A stretch of 64,000 nt of DNA from Saccharofermentans sp. (GCA_024685385.1 JAIKVV010000113.1:22726-86725), one strand, 5' to 3'. Positions 53,953 to 63,894 are shown, counted from the stretch's first letter. Made by a program: numbers and translations. The notes: a model not told the origin generated them from the letters alone.

Positions 53953-55029
53953 ATGACTCGAAAAGTTAAGATCGGAAATGTTGAGATAGGCGGCGGATCA
54001 AGGATCAAGATCCAGTCGATGAATACGACTGATACGGCGGACGTAAGATCTACTCTTGAGCAGATCACAAGACTTGCCGATGCAGGCTGTGACATCACGA
54101 GAGTCGCGATCCCCAACATGGAAGCGGCTGAGGCTTTAAAGGAGATAACAAAAAATTCTCCCATTCCCGTTGTCGCAGATATCCATTTTGACTACCGTCT
54201 TGCCATAGCAGCCTGTGAGAACGGTGCCGCAAAGATCAGGATCAATCCCGGCAATATCGGCGATCCTGCCAATGTCAGGAAAGTTGCCGACTGCTGCAAG
54301 GAGAGGAACATCCCCATAAGAGTAGGCGTTAATTCCGGATCAGTGGAAAGGTCTCTCATCGAAAAATACGGCGGCGTTACTGCCGAGGCCATGACGGAGA
54401 GCGCTCTCGGCGCAGTGAAGATCCTGGAGGATATGGATTTTTCGGATATCGTAGTATCCATAAAGTCTTCATCGCCCAAGCTCACCATAGAGACTTACAG
54501 ATGCCTTGCATCCAGAAAGGATTATCCTCTGCATGTAGGAGTAACCGAAGCAGGAACTTTAAGGGAAGGCATGATCAAGTCAGCCGTAGGCATAGGAACT
54601 CTTCTTGCTGAAGGCATAGGCGATACCATAAGAGTATCGCTTACGGCAGATCCTGTAGAAGAAGTCAAGGCCGCAAGGATGATATTAAGAGCGCTTGACC
54701 TGGGTGCGCCAGGCATAACCTTCGTATCCTGTCCTACCTGCGGAAGGACACAGGTTCCGCTCATTGAACTTGCCAATAAGGTTGAAAGCAGGATATGCGA
54801 TCTGCCTTATAACATCAAGGTTGCGGTCATGGGATGCGCCGTAAACGGCCCGGGAGAAGCAAGAGAAGCCGATATAGGCCTTGCAGGGGGCAAAGATGAA
54901 TTCCTTCTTTTCGAGAAGGGGCAAACGGTAAGAAAGATAAAGACTGCAAACATAGATGCGGCTGCCGAAGAATTTGTAGAAGAGGTTATCAGAGTTGGAA
55001 AAGGACAAAAGACTGATCAGGCTGTATGA
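53953..55029 (+). CDS. ispG: 4-hydroxy-3-methylbut-2-enyl diphosphate synthase
   Basis: [4Fe-4S] enzyme that converts MEcPP to HMBPP, the substrate of IspH. The 358-residue, single-TIM-barrel bacterial form has IQSMNTTDTADV at the N-terminus and HFDYRLAI. Cluster cysteines lie in SCPTCGR and MGCAVNGPGEAREAD, with a final Glu in that loop. GGAGG precedes ATG 53953. Its 3' end overlaps polC by 35 bases. Confidence 0.95.
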   Translation: MTRKVKIGNVEIGGGSRIKIQSMNTTDTADVRSTLEQITRLADAGCDITRVAIPNMEAAEALKEITKNSPIPVVADIHFDYRLAIAACENGAAKIRINPGNIGDPANVRKVADCCKERNIPIRVGVNSGSVERSLIEKYGGVTAEAMTESALGAVKILEDMDFSDIVVSIKSSSPKLTIETYRCLASRKDYPLHVGVTEAGTLREGMIKSAVGIGTLLAEGIGDTIRVSLTADPVEEVKAARMILRALDLGAPGITFVSCPTCGRTQVPLIELANKVESRICDLPYNIKVAVMGCAVNGPGEAREADIGLAGGKDEFLLFEKGQTVRKIKTANIDAAAEEFVEEVIRVGKGQKTDQAV

Positions 55030-58000
55030 AGCGCCGGACATTGAAAGTTACGGCATCAGCGGGATAACAGTTGACAATATAACGATCTTCCAGAAATTAG
55101 GGAAGATCGTAATCACACTTACGGGCAGCGACAGCCTTAATGAAAACAACCGCTTGGGTGTCTACAGCGATCTGTTCTCTCAAAGGTACCGCCTTAAGAT
55201 GCTGCCGCGTTTTCTTGACATAAATGAGGAAAACATCGAGGAGAGGGTTTCCTGCCTTACCGACACGGTCAGATATCTTGCCAAGGATATCGACGAATCG
55301 CTTTTCGGCAAGCTTTCAGGCATGGAACTTAAATGGAGATCAGGAACTCTTGAGATCGGGATACCGTCAGGCATGTTCAATGTTTATGATGACGGGGAAT
55401 TGTCCAGGATCGAATCGGAGGTTAAAAGAGTCCTGGAAGGATTGACATCAGTTGACATAAAGAACGTCAGGATCGTATCACTTGAGGATACCGAAGATGT
55501 ATACATCAACGACAGTGACCCTTTTTCAAATACAGCCGTAAAGTATTACAGAAATGAAGAGGAACTTGAGCCCGTCAAGGTCAGCATGAAAGAGGAGCTT
55601 GAGGCCAAGTTTGACAAAGAGCATCCCGAGCTTGATAAGAACTCATGGGAATATAAGGCTAAACTTGCCATGGCGACGACGCCCAAGAGCGACAAGAAGT
55701 TCAAGATCGAGAAGAATTCGGAATCCAAGGTTTTCGGAAGGGTTAAGGAAGGCATAGCGACCGAAGACATCGATAAACTTGAAATTGGCGGATCGGAAGT
55801 CAACATAATCGGCAATCTCATAAGAAATGATGAATTGAGGCTCGTAAAGGGCGGCAAGTCCGTCATTGCCAAATTTATAGTCCTGGATAAGACGGGAGGC
55901 ATCTCCTGCGTCATGTTCTTAAAGCCTGAAGAAGCTGACGGATTCGAAGCCATGTTCGAACCCGATAAGCCGAGATTCTGCGGTATCCAGGGAAGCCTTG
56001 ACAATGACAGGTTCAGCGGTGAACCGCAGTTCAGAGTAAACGGCATCTTCGAGGCAAAGGCTCCGGAGGGAAGGCATGACAATGCCCCCGTTAAGAGAGT
56101 CGAACTGCATTGCCATACTACTTTCTCCGAAAAGGATGCTACGTCGGTTCCGTCGAAGATGATGAAACTTGCCGCATCCTTCGGTCACAGGGCTTGTGCG
56201 GTAACTGATCACGGTGTTGTTCAGGCCTTCCCCGAAGTCTATAACACGGCAATGGACATTGCCAATAAAAGTTCATCCGAGAAGGATCCTTTTAAATCCA
56301 TTTTGGGCTGTGAGGGATATCTCGTAGATGACGGCAATACCGTATTTTTTAATCTGCCTTTTAATACGGACCTGGGAAGTCATGTCGGAACATTTACGGC
56401 AATAACTGTCAGGCGCCATGGCTCTGATCCTTCCAGTGACACTTTTACCGCTGTTGCAGCATCCAAATACAGACTGAAGGATTATAAGAGCAAAAAGCCC
56501 TACAGCGAAGGTGAGAATGACGATGATGCAATGGCTTTTGTCGCAAAGGACGTGGATAAGTCTCTTTGGGATGAATCCGAGATGCCGGAAAGCCTGTCCG
56601 ATGAAGCTCTTAAGACAGAAGAAAGCTCGACTTATGAGCCTGTTGCCGATATAAGGAAATATACAGATGTTCCGCTGGAATATTCGGATGTCGAATCCAT
56701 TCCGGAAGATATGGTATATGAGCATGTTGCTGATTTCTTTGCGGAGTTTGAAGACAGGATCTTTGACGGCGAGAATGTAAGCCAGTCCTATTTCGTAATG
56801 GGAGAGCTTCTTGATTTTATCGAAGGCTCTTACGTAACAGGTCCTGATATCTTCAGGACACTTGCTTTCCTGCGCCGCGCCGGTTTCGGAATAGATGTCG
56901 AAAAACATGTTTACTACAAGCATAAGTTCAATATGCCCGTATCGAATGATGAAGACATAATCGAATGCTATTACGGAGGCGATTATTCCGGATATGAGAT
57001 GCCGGATCTTGATTCGGACCTTTCGGAAGATGAGATGTTCGATATAAATAAGAAGAGCGCAGAACTCCTCATATCCATGATCCGTGATTCGGGCACTTGT
57101 GACCCCTATGAGATCAATTCCAAGATCGGTCACAAGAGCGTTGATGATATCAAGTCGAGGAAAGAATCCCCTACATATCACATCATCTACCTTGTAAGAA
57201 ACTATGTAGGTCTTTACGGGCTTTATAATCTCGTTTCCGAGTCTCATGTTAACTACTTTTCGATGAGACCAAGGACTCCCAAGAGCCTTCTCAGGTACTG
57301 GTCGTCAGGTCTTATCATCGGAGGTGCCTGCGAAAGAGGCGAGATATACCGTCATGTGCTTACTACATATAAGGCCTGCGGCAAGGACCGCAGCAAAGCT
57401 CGTGAATTATTGAAGGATTCTGATGAATTCAAAAAGATATTGAGCCTTTATGATTATGTTGAGATACAGCCCTTGTGCAACAACATCTTCCTTACGAGGC
57501 AGGATCCTTCAAAGTCTGATACAGGTGCCGTTTCCATAAATGCGGAGGACATAAGGGTCGTAAACGAACTCCTTGTAGAAACGGCAGACGATCACGGCAT
57601 GATCTGCTGTGCCACTTGTGATGCCCACTATCTTGAGAAGGATGACGGTCAGTACCGTAAATACATCATGATGGATATGGGATTCAAGGATGCCGAGCTT
57701 CAGAGCGATCTCTACTTCAGAACGACGGAAGAGATGCTTGAGGAATTCACATATCTTGGTGATTCCAAGGCTTATGAAGTCGTTATCACGAATACAAACA
57801 AGATCGCTGATATGATCGATTTCGGGATCAAGCCCTTCCCGGACGGAACATACCCGCCCATGATATCCCACGCCGCAACGGATGTGAGGGATATCACATA
57901 TACGCGCGCCAACAAACTCTACAGGCATAACGGCGAGCTGCATCCCCTTGTTAAAGCCAGGATCGAAAAGGAGTTGGGTTCCATCATCGGCAACGGCTTT

Positions 58001-59788
58001 GCGATCATGTATTACATCGCATACCGTCTGGTTAAAAAGTCCAATAACGACGGTTATATCGTCGGTTCAAGAGGTTCAGTCGGATCTTCCTTCGTTGCCA
58101 CCATGTGCGGAATATCGGAAGTAAATCCTCTGCCGCCCCACCACAGGTGTCCGAAGTGTAATTACACCGAATTCGATGAAAGCGGTAACTACGGTTCCGG
58201 CTACGATCTTCCCGATAAGGCTTGTCCCTGCTGCGGTGAGGATATGAAGAAGGACGGCCAGGATATTCCTTTCGAGACTTTCCTGGGTTTCAAGGGCGAC
58301 AAACAGCCTGATATTGATCTTAACTTCTCGAGCGAATACCAGCCGAGAGCCCATAAATATGTTGAATATCTCTTCGGACTTACACATACTTTCCGCGCAG
58401 GTACCGTAGCATCCTTCAAAGACAAGAATGCTCTGATGGTAGTAAGGAAGATCTGTGAGGAGAGAGGAGAGCCTTACTCCGCGGGCAAGCTCGCCTATAT
58501 GTCTTACGGGATCATCGGCGTTAAGAGGACTACGGGACAGCACCCGGGTGGCATCGTTGTTATCCCCAAGGAGATGGATATCTATGATTTCACTCCGATC
58601 CAGTGCCCTGCAAACAAGACGGATCTCGGCATCATCACGACACACTTCGACTTCAACGCGATGCACGATACCATACTTAAGCTCGATATCCTGGGTCATG
58701 CGGATCCTACTATGCTCCGCATGCTCTATGAGTTGACCGACATAGACGTAACGACCATCCCGATCCCGCAGGAAAAGGTCATGTCCTTGCTCAAGGATTC
58801 TTCCGCTCTGGAACTTCTTCCGTCCGGAGATCATGAGCGCGGTGCCACATTGGGACTTCCCGAACTCGGAACTCCAATGGCCAGAGGCATGATCGAAGAA
58901 GCAAAACCTGCAAGGTTCTATGACCTGGTCCAGCTCATGGGTCTTTCGCACGGAACGGATGTATGGCAGGGCAATGCCCAGGATCTCATAAGGAGCGGGA
59001 CCTGCGATATCAATACCGTCATAGGATGCCGTGACTCCATCATGACAAGGCTTATCTATTGGGGCCTTCCCAACAAGGATGCTTTTGACATCATGGAGAA
59101 CGTCCGTAAAGGTAAGGTCGCCAAGGGCAAGGTCCCGGAGAAGTGGGAAAAATGGAAAGCTGAGATGAAGGAGAAGGGCGTGCCTGACTGGTACATCGAA
59201 TCCTGTCAAAAGATCAAGTACATGTTCCCGAAAGCTCATGCTGCGGCTTATTCCATTTCATCTTTGCGCATAGCATGGTTCAAGGTCTTCTATCCTGTTG
59301 AATACTACTGCGCATACTACACGATCAGAGCGGGCGAGTTTGATGCTTATACGATGTGCTTCGGAAAGGAAAGAGTAGTAGCAAGAAGAAAGTTCCTGGA
59401 AGAGCAGAAGAAGCATGATGACAACCCCAAGATCAAGGACGAAGCGCTTCTTTGCGAGCTTGTAGAAGAGATGTACGACCGCGGGATCACATTTGCTCCC
59501 ATCACGCTGGACGGATCCGACGGCAAGAAATTCTTAAAGGTCGGAGACAAGGAGATAAGACCTCCTTTCTCTGCGATCGACAGCATCTCCGAAAGTATGG
59601 GTATCGGCATACAGGAAGCAAGGGATCAGGAGCCTTTCAAGAACAGGGAAGACTTTACTACAAGGAGCGGCATAGGGCAGTCTGCAACACAGGTAATTCT
59701 GGATTACGGCGGCATCATCGATGATCTGCCCGAGAGTGCGCAGATGACTTTGTTTGACTTTTTCGATGCCGGCGGAGGCGGATTCTGA
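54995..59788 (+). CDS. polC: DNA polymerase III alpha subunit, PolC type, with degenerate exonuclease domain
   Basis: Replicative polymerase of low-GC Gram-positives, 1597 residues (B. subtilis about 1437). Order: N-terminal domain, OB fold (about 245-355), PHP (starting H372-C-H374; TDHG; GCEG; later CDAH), exonuclease insert (about 445-725), PHP remainder, CPKC/CPCC zinc site (about 1051-1081). The palm follows, with PDIDLNFSSEYQ (about 1105), then KRTTGQHPGG and YMFPKAHAAAYS, and a C-terminal beta-clamp-like motif QMTLF. The exonuclease insert keeps the fold outline but not the DEDDh residues (N453, P455, no Asp near 621-622, E678 for His), and has a long acidic insertion. TTG start at 54995 after AGAGG, overlapping ispG. 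Confidence 0.95.
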   Translation: MEKDKRLIRLYEAPDIESYGISGITVDNITIFQKLGKIVITLTGSDSLNENNRLGVYSDLFSQRYRLKMLPRFLDINEENIEERVSCLTDTVRYLAKDIDESLFGKLSGMELKWRSGTLEIGIPSGMFNVYDDGELSRIESEVKRVLEGLTSVDIKNVRIVSLEDTEDVYINDSDPFSNTAVKYYRNEEELEPVKVSMKEELEAKFDKEHPELDKNSWEYKAKLAMATTPKSDKKFKIEKNSESKVFGRVKEGIATEDIDKLEIGGSEVNIIGNLIRNDELRLVKGGKSVIAKFIVLDKTGGISCVMFLKPEEADGFEAMFEPDKPRFCGIQGSLDNDRFSGEPQFRVNGIFEAKAPEGRHDNAPVKRVELHCHTTFSEKDATSVPSKMMKLAASFGHRACAVTDHGVVQAFPEVYNTAMDIANKSSSEKDPFKSILGCEGYLVDDGNTVFFNLPFNTDLGSHVGTFTAITVRRHGSDPSSDTFTAVAASKYRLKDYKSKKPYSEGENDDDAMAFVAKDVDKSLWDESEMPESLSDEALKTEESSTYEPVADIRKYTDVPLEYSDVESIPEDMVYEHVADFFAEFEDRIFDGENVSQSYFVMGELLDFIEGSYVTGPDIFRTLAFLRRAGFGIDVEKHVYYKHKFNMPVSNDEDIIECYYGGDYSGYEMPDLDSDLSEDEMFDINKKSAELLISMIRDSGTCDPYEINSKIGHKSVDDIKSRKESPTYHIIYLVRNYVGLYGLYNLVSESHVNYFSMRPRTPKSLLRYWSSGLIIGGACERGEIYRHVLTTYKACGKDRSKARELLKDSDEFKKILSLYDYVEIQPLCNNIFLTRQDPSKSDTGAVSINAEDIRVVNELLVETADDHGMICCATCDAHYLEKDDGQYRKYIMMDMGFKDAELQSDLYFRTTEEMLEEFTYLGDSKAYEVVITNTNKIADMIDFGIKPFPDGTYPPMISHAATDVRDITYTRANKLYRHNGELHPLVKARIEKELGSIIGNGFAIMYYIAYRLVKKSNNDGYIVGSRGSVGSSFVATMCGISEVNPLPPHHRCPKCNYTEFDESGNYGSGYDLPDKACPCCGEDMKKDGQDIPFETFLGFKGDKQPDIDLNFSSEYQPRAHKYVEYLFGLTHTFRAGTVASFKDKNALMVVRKICEERGEPYSAGKLAYMSYGIIGVKRTTGQHPGGIVVIPKEMDIYDFTPIQCPANKTDLGIITTHFDFNAMHDTILKLDILGHADPTMLRMLYELTDIDVTTIPIPQEKVMSLLKDSSALELLPSGDHERGATLGLPELGTPMARGMIEEAKPARFYDLVQLMGLSHGTDVWQGNAQDLIRSGTCDINTVIGCRDSIMTRLIYWGLPNKDAFDIMENVRKGKVAKGKVPEKWEKWKAEMKEKGVPDWYIESCQKIKYMFPKAHAAAYSISSLRIAWFKVFYPVEYYCAYYTIRAGEFDAYTMCFGKERVVARRKFLEEQKKHDDNPKIKDEALLCELVEEMYDRGITFAPITLDGSDGKKFLKVGDKEIRPPFSAIDSISESMGIGIQEARDQEPFKNREDFTTRSGIGQSATQVILDYGGIIDDLPESAQMTLFDFFDAGGGGF

Positions 59789-62046
59789 TGAAGGCCGCAA
59801 GGGTTATATTAAGAGACGCTGTCAAGCAGCTCGACAGACCCTTTTCATATCTTGTCCCTGAGGACATGGATAAGATCGGGGCAGGTTATGCTGTCCGCGT
59901 TCCTTTCGGCAATGCAAAAAGATCTAAAGATGCTCTGGTTATTGAAGTTTACGATGAGACGGACGGATCTGTCTTATCCAAGATGAAATATATTGACAGC
60001 CTGATAACGGAAGACCCGGTCATGAATCCGGATCAGATGGCCGTGCTGGATAAGGTCGCAAGCCGTTTTAACTGCACTTTGGGACAGGCCGTCGCTCTCT
60101 TCGTGCCGGCTTTCGTATCTTCCTATAAGGATCCCAAGGTTACCATGGTAACTCTGGTTGATAAGGATGAGGCTTTGGAAAAAGTCAAGGCAGGGTCTTT
60201 CCGCAGTTATAATCACATAAGGATCATTGAATACCTGGCTGAATCCGGCCCTGCCGAAAAGAAGGTCCTTCTAAACTCTGCCAAGGCAACTGCAGCCCAG
60301 CTTAAAGCATTGGCTGACAAAGGGATCGTCAGGCAGAGCAAAGTAAAGGCTGCAATTGAGGAGACAGAGGAAGAAGAGGAGATCCAGGGCCGCTTTACCG
60401 AAAAATACGATCTTAACGATGATCAAAAGAAGGCGGTGGAAGAGGTTACATCATCCATCCTGCCCCCGGGCCAAAAGGAAGTATATCTGCTTCACGGCAT
60501 AACAGGGAGCGGCAAGACCGAAGTCTATCTCAATCTGGCAGAGAAGATTGTTGCCGAAGGAGGCGGTGTCATCTACATGGTGCCCGAGATATCGCTTACT
60601 CCTCAGACCATCGGATGGATCAAGGGGCGCCTCGGAACGGGTGTCGCGGTCCTTCACAGCCGTCTTACGGACCGTGAGAGATTCAGGCAATGGGATCTCA
60701 TAAGGAGCGGGAAGGCTAAGATCGTCGTGGGCCCGAGATCAGGCATCTTTGCGCCCGTACAGAACCTGAAACTGATAATAATCGATGAGGAACATGACGG
60801 ATCTTATAAATCCGAATCCCATCCGAGATATAATGCCAGGGATATCGCAATGATGCGCGCAGGCATAACCGGTGCCAAGATAGTCTTGGGTTCGGCAACG
60901 CCTTCGGTAGAATCTTTTTACGCTGCCAAGAACGGTTATTACAAGTATCTTTCATTGCCTTCCAGAGCTAGAAACGATTCGGTGCTTCCTGTCATAAGGC
61001 CTGTTGACATGAAAGAACAGTTAAAGCTGGGCGCCGGGCAGATCCTTTCGCTCCCTCTTCGAAATGCCATGGCCAGGGCTTTTGCATCAGGCAATCAGGC
61101 CATGCTCTTTTTGAACAGGAGAGGTTATTCAAGAAGCCTTGTGTGTTCCGACTGCGGGCAGCCTGCATGCTGTGTCAATTGTTCCGTGGCGATGACCCTG
61201 CATTCATCTCAAAGAGGCGGCAAGCCCCTTTTGATATGCCATTACTGCGGATATACCATTCCGGCATCTGATGCCGAATGCTTAAGCTGCAAGAGCCGTA
61301 AGTTTATCAAGGCAGGATTCGGTACCCAGCAGCTTGAAGAACTGCTCGCCTCATTATTCCCGGGACAGAAGGTCCTGAGGATGGATCAGGACAGCATGAT
61401 GAGCGCCGAATCCTATAAAGAGGTAACGGATTCTTTTGCGAGGGGAGATGCATCTATCCTGATAGGGACCCAGATGATAGCAAAAGGCCATGATTTTCCC
61501 AAGGTAACGGTAGTCGGCATCCTTGGAGCAGATCTGATGCTCGCATCATCCAACTGCAAAGCATCAGAGAGGGCGTTCCAGCTCATTACCCAGGCCGCCG
61601 GCCGCGCAGGCAGGGGATCTGATCCCGGAGAAGTGTTCATCCAGAGCTTAAGGCCCGATATGCCCCTGTTCGGATATGCAGCGACGGGCGATTACGAGGC
61701 TTTCTACAATACCGAGATCGAGTACAGGGAGAGGATGCATCTTCCGCCTTTCAAGGCATGCGGTCAGCTTACTGTACAGTCTGAAGACGAGACGGGGCTT
61801 GATGTAAAGGCATCCGAACTTGCAAGGTATGTGAGGGACTTTACTTCATATCAGGATCCGAGATACGGATTTGAGGTCTTCGGGCCGGTTCCTGACGTCA
61901 TATACGAGCTCCGTGGAAAATACAGGATGAACATCATGCTCAAGGCTGCAAATAAATCTGCTTTAAATGCAGTGTTTTCGCAGGTTGCGAAGGATTTTGA
62001 CCCCAGGGAATACCAGATCTCATACGATAACGATTCCGTCAGCTGA
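59788..62046 (+). CDS. priA: Primosomal protein N' (replication restart helicase)
   Basis: Superfamily 2 helicase that reloads the replisome at stalled forks. The 752-residue product has an N-terminal DNA-binding domain (FSYLVPEDM...GYAVRVPFGN), Walker A in GITGSGKTEVYL, and DEEH box IIDEEHDGSYK. GSATPSVES follows, and the cysteine-rich zinc region (CSDCGQPACCVNCS, then CHYCGY and CLSCKS) is complete. QMIAKGHDFPKVTVVG and AAGRAGRG complete the helicase core. The start overlaps the polC stop (TGATG), so two replication genes are coupled. Confidence 0.95.
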   Translation: MKAARVILRDAVKQLDRPFSYLVPEDMDKIGAGYAVRVPFGNAKRSKDALVIEVYDETDGSVLSKMKYIDSLITEDPVMNPDQMAVLDKVASRFNCTLGQAVALFVPAFVSSYKDPKVTMVTLVDKDEALEKVKAGSFRSYNHIRIIEYLAESGPAEKKVLLNSAKATAAQLKALADKGIVRQSKVKAAIEETEEEEEIQGRFTEKYDLNDDQKKAVEEVTSSILPPGQKEVYLLHGITGSGKTEVYLNLAEKIVAEGGGVIYMVPEISLTPQTIGWIKGRLGTGVAVLHSRLTDRERFRQWDLIRSGKAKIVVGPRSGIFAPVQNLKLIIIDEEHDGSYKSESHPRYNARDIAMMRAGITGAKIVLGSATPSVESFYAAKNGYYKYLSLPSRARNDSVLPVIRPVDMKEQLKLGAGQILSLPLRNAMARAFASGNQAMLFLNRRGYSRSLVCSDCGQPACCVNCSVAMTLHSSQRGGKPLLICHYCGYTIPASDAECLSCKSRKFIKAGFGTQQLEELLASLFPGQKVLRMDQDSMMSAESYKEVTDSFARGDASILIGTQMIAKGHDFPKVTVVGILGADLMLASSNCKASERAFQLITQAAGRAGRGSDPGEVFIQSLRPDMPLFGYAATGDYEAFYNTEIEYRERMHLPPFKACGQLTVQSEDETGLDVKASELARYVRDFTSYQDPRYGFEVFGPVPDVIYELRGKYRMNIMLKAANKSALNAVFSQVAKDFDPREYQISYDNDSVS

Positions 62047-62100
62047 CAAGTCCCGCGTTGTACGCGCCAGAAGTACATATGTGCTCCCCGAAAGTATATC

Positions 62101-62130
62101 TTGATTATATTTAAATAAGGGTGCTAAAAT
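62101..62130 (+). promoter_or_regulatory. Promoter of dapA-dapB
   Basis: TTGATT (62101-62106), 18-base spacer, TAAAAT (62125-62130), 37 bases before the dapA ATG. I see no lysine riboswitch in the short leader. Confidence 0.65.
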
Positions 62131-62167
62131 CTACGGGTGTATTCTTTTTCACAAAGGAGGAAATGAT

Positions 62168-63067
62168 ATGTCCAGACCAGTATTTCAGGGCGCAGGGGTA
62201 GCAATCGTAACACCTTTTACAGATAACGGTATCGATTTTGCCAAGTTAGAGCAGATGATCGATTTCCAGATAAAGAACAAGACCGACGCGATCATTATCT
62301 GCGGATCCACGGGTGAAGCAGCAACCATGACCGAAGAGGAACATATTGCAGCGATCAAGTGTGCAGTTGATGCAACGGCAGGAAGAGTTCCCGTCATTGC
62401 AGGCACGGGTTCCAACGATACGCAGTTCGGCGTTGAACTCACAAAGAAGGCACAGGAACTCGGCGCAGACGCAGCTTTGCTCGTAACGCCTTATTACAAC
62501 AAGTGCACACCCGAGGGCCTTTACCGTCATTACAAGACGATCGCATCTGCCGTTGATATTCCGATCATCCTTTACAATGTTCCTTCCAGGACTAACGTAA
62601 ACATCGCACCTGCAGTCCTTGCAAGACTTGCCGAGTGTGACAATATCGTAGGCGTTAAAGAGTGCAACCTTTCCCAGGTTCCCGATACGGTATCTTTGAC
62701 AGGCGACCGTTACGCTCTTTATTCCGGCGAGGACGGACTTGTTGTTCCCATGCTCTCTCTCGGAGCTCAGGGCGTTATTTCCGTTGTATCCAATCTCCTT
62801 CCCGAAAAGATGAGCACGATGGTTCATGCTTATCTTGACGGAGATCTGAAGACGGCAAGAGATATCCAGATAAACATCATTCCTCTCGTTAACGCTCTCT
62901 TCTGCGAGGTCAACCCGATCCCCGTCAAAGAAGCTCTTAACATCGCAGGCTGGAATGTAGGCATGCCGAGGCTCCCTCTTTGTGAGATGAGTGAAGCAGG
63001 TCATAAGAGAATGGTTGAAGTCCTCGCAGGATACGACCTTTCCGCAATGAAAGAATATATCGGATAA
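62168..63067 (+). CDS. dapA: 4-hydroxy-tetrahydrodipicolinate synthase
   Basis: Condenses pyruvate with aspartate semialdehyde in lysine and diaminopimelate synthesis. The 299-residue TIM-barrel product has GSTGEAATMTEEEH near residue 43, YNVPSRTNVNI with the catalytic tyrosine, and Schiff-base lysine K164 in VGVKECN. A strong AAAGGAGG site (62153-62160) precedes ATG 62168, and a promoter lies upstream. dapB follows after 18 bases. Confidence 0.96.
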   Translation: MSRPVFQGAGVAIVTPFTDNGIDFAKLEQMIDFQIKNKTDAIIICGSTGEAATMTEEEHIAAIKCAVDATAGRVPVIAGTGSNDTQFGVELTKKAQELGADAALLVTPYYNKCTPEGLYRHYKTIASAVDIPIILYNVPSRTNVNIAPAVLARLAECDNIVGVKECNLSQVPDTVSLTGDRYALYSGEDGLVVPMLSLGAQGVISVVSNLLPEKMSTMVHAYLDGDLKTARDIQINIIPLVNALFCEVNPIPVKEALNIAGWNVGMPRLPLCEMSEAGHKRMVEVLAGYDLSAMKEYIG

Positions 63068-63085
63068 GAGGAGAAAAACCGGACT

Positions 63086-63856
63086 ATGTATAAGATCCTT
63101 ATGCACGGATGTTGTGGAGCCATGGGTCATGCGATCTGCAGGATGTGCCGCGACAATGAAGAATTTACCGTAGTTGCAGGCGTGGATAAGATCACCGAGT
63201 GTGATGAATATAAATTCCCCATATTTGCAACTCCCGATGAGTGTGACGTCGATTTCGATGTCATCATAGACTTTTCGAACAAGAGCGCAGTCGATGCCGT
63301 TACTAGATTTGCAATGAAGAAGGGTAAGCCCATCGTTTGCTGCACGACGGCTCTTTCCGATGAGACAGTCGCGCTGCTTAAGGAAGCGTCGGAAGTCATT
63401 CCCGTATTTAAGTCTGCAAACATGAGCATCGGCATCAATGTCATGGTCGAACTTGTAAAGCAGGCTACCAAGGCTCTCTACAAGGATTCTGATATCGAGA
63501 TAATCGAAGCACATCATCACCGCAAGCTCGATGCTCCTTCAGGCACGGCCATCATGATCGCAGATGCTGCCAAGAGCGCCATCGATGAGGATGTTGAATA
63601 TGTCTATGACAGACACAGCGTCAACGAAGCAAGGAAGCATAACCAGATCGGTATCTCCTCTATCAGGGGAGGCAATATCGTCGGTGAGCATGAGATCATG
63701 TTCATAGGCGATGAAGAGACTGTCAGCATTTCCCACAGCGCCAAGACACGTGATGTTTTCGCAAGAGGTTCTTTGACGGCTGCGGCTTTTGTAGCTGATG
63801 CAAAGCCCGGTCTTTATGATATGTCGGATGTAATAGCCAAGGCATTCGAAAACTGA
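63086..63856 (+). CDS. dapB: 4-hydroxy-tetrahydrodipicolinate reductase
   Basis: Reduces the DapA product with NAD(P)H. The 256-residue product has the nucleotide-binding HGCCGAMGHAIC at the N-terminus and IIDFSNKSAV. CCTTALSDE follows, then the catalytic EAHHHRKLDAPSGTA, and HSAKTRDVFARGSLTAA. The GAGGAG site sits at 63068-63073. It forms a two-gene dap operon with dapA. Confidence 0.96.
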   Translation: MYKILMHGCCGAMGHAICRMCRDNEEFTVVAGVDKITECDEYKFPIFATPDECDVDFDVIIDFSNKSAVDAVTRFAMKKGKPIVCCTTALSDETVALLKEASEVIPVFKSANMSIGINVMVELVKQATKALYKDSDIEIIEAHHHRKLDAPSGTAIMIADAAKSAIDEDVEYVYDRHSVNEARKHNQIGISSIRGGNIVGEHEIMFIGDEETVSISHSAKTRDVFARGSLTAAAFVADAKPGLYDMSDVIAKAFEN

Positions 63857-63894
63857 AAAAAGCAATTAAAAAGAATATCGGAGGATAACAAAAA

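Noticed and set aside
58076..59239. Reverse-strand open frames inside polC (387 and 324 codons at 58076 and 56273)
   Set aside because: Opposite to well-conserved polymerase sequence, with no signals or motifs.
62047..62167. Lysine riboswitch before dapA
   Set aside because: The transcribed leader after the promoter at 62101-62130 is only about 30 bases, too short for the lysine aptamer.
62246..63520. Long reverse-strand open frame (424 codons) across dapA and dapB
   Set aside because: It lies opposite two clear, conserved genes. Its translation is His/Cys/Arg-rich without domain motifs, and no ribosome binding site fits. Codon bias of the forward genes explains the lack of stops.
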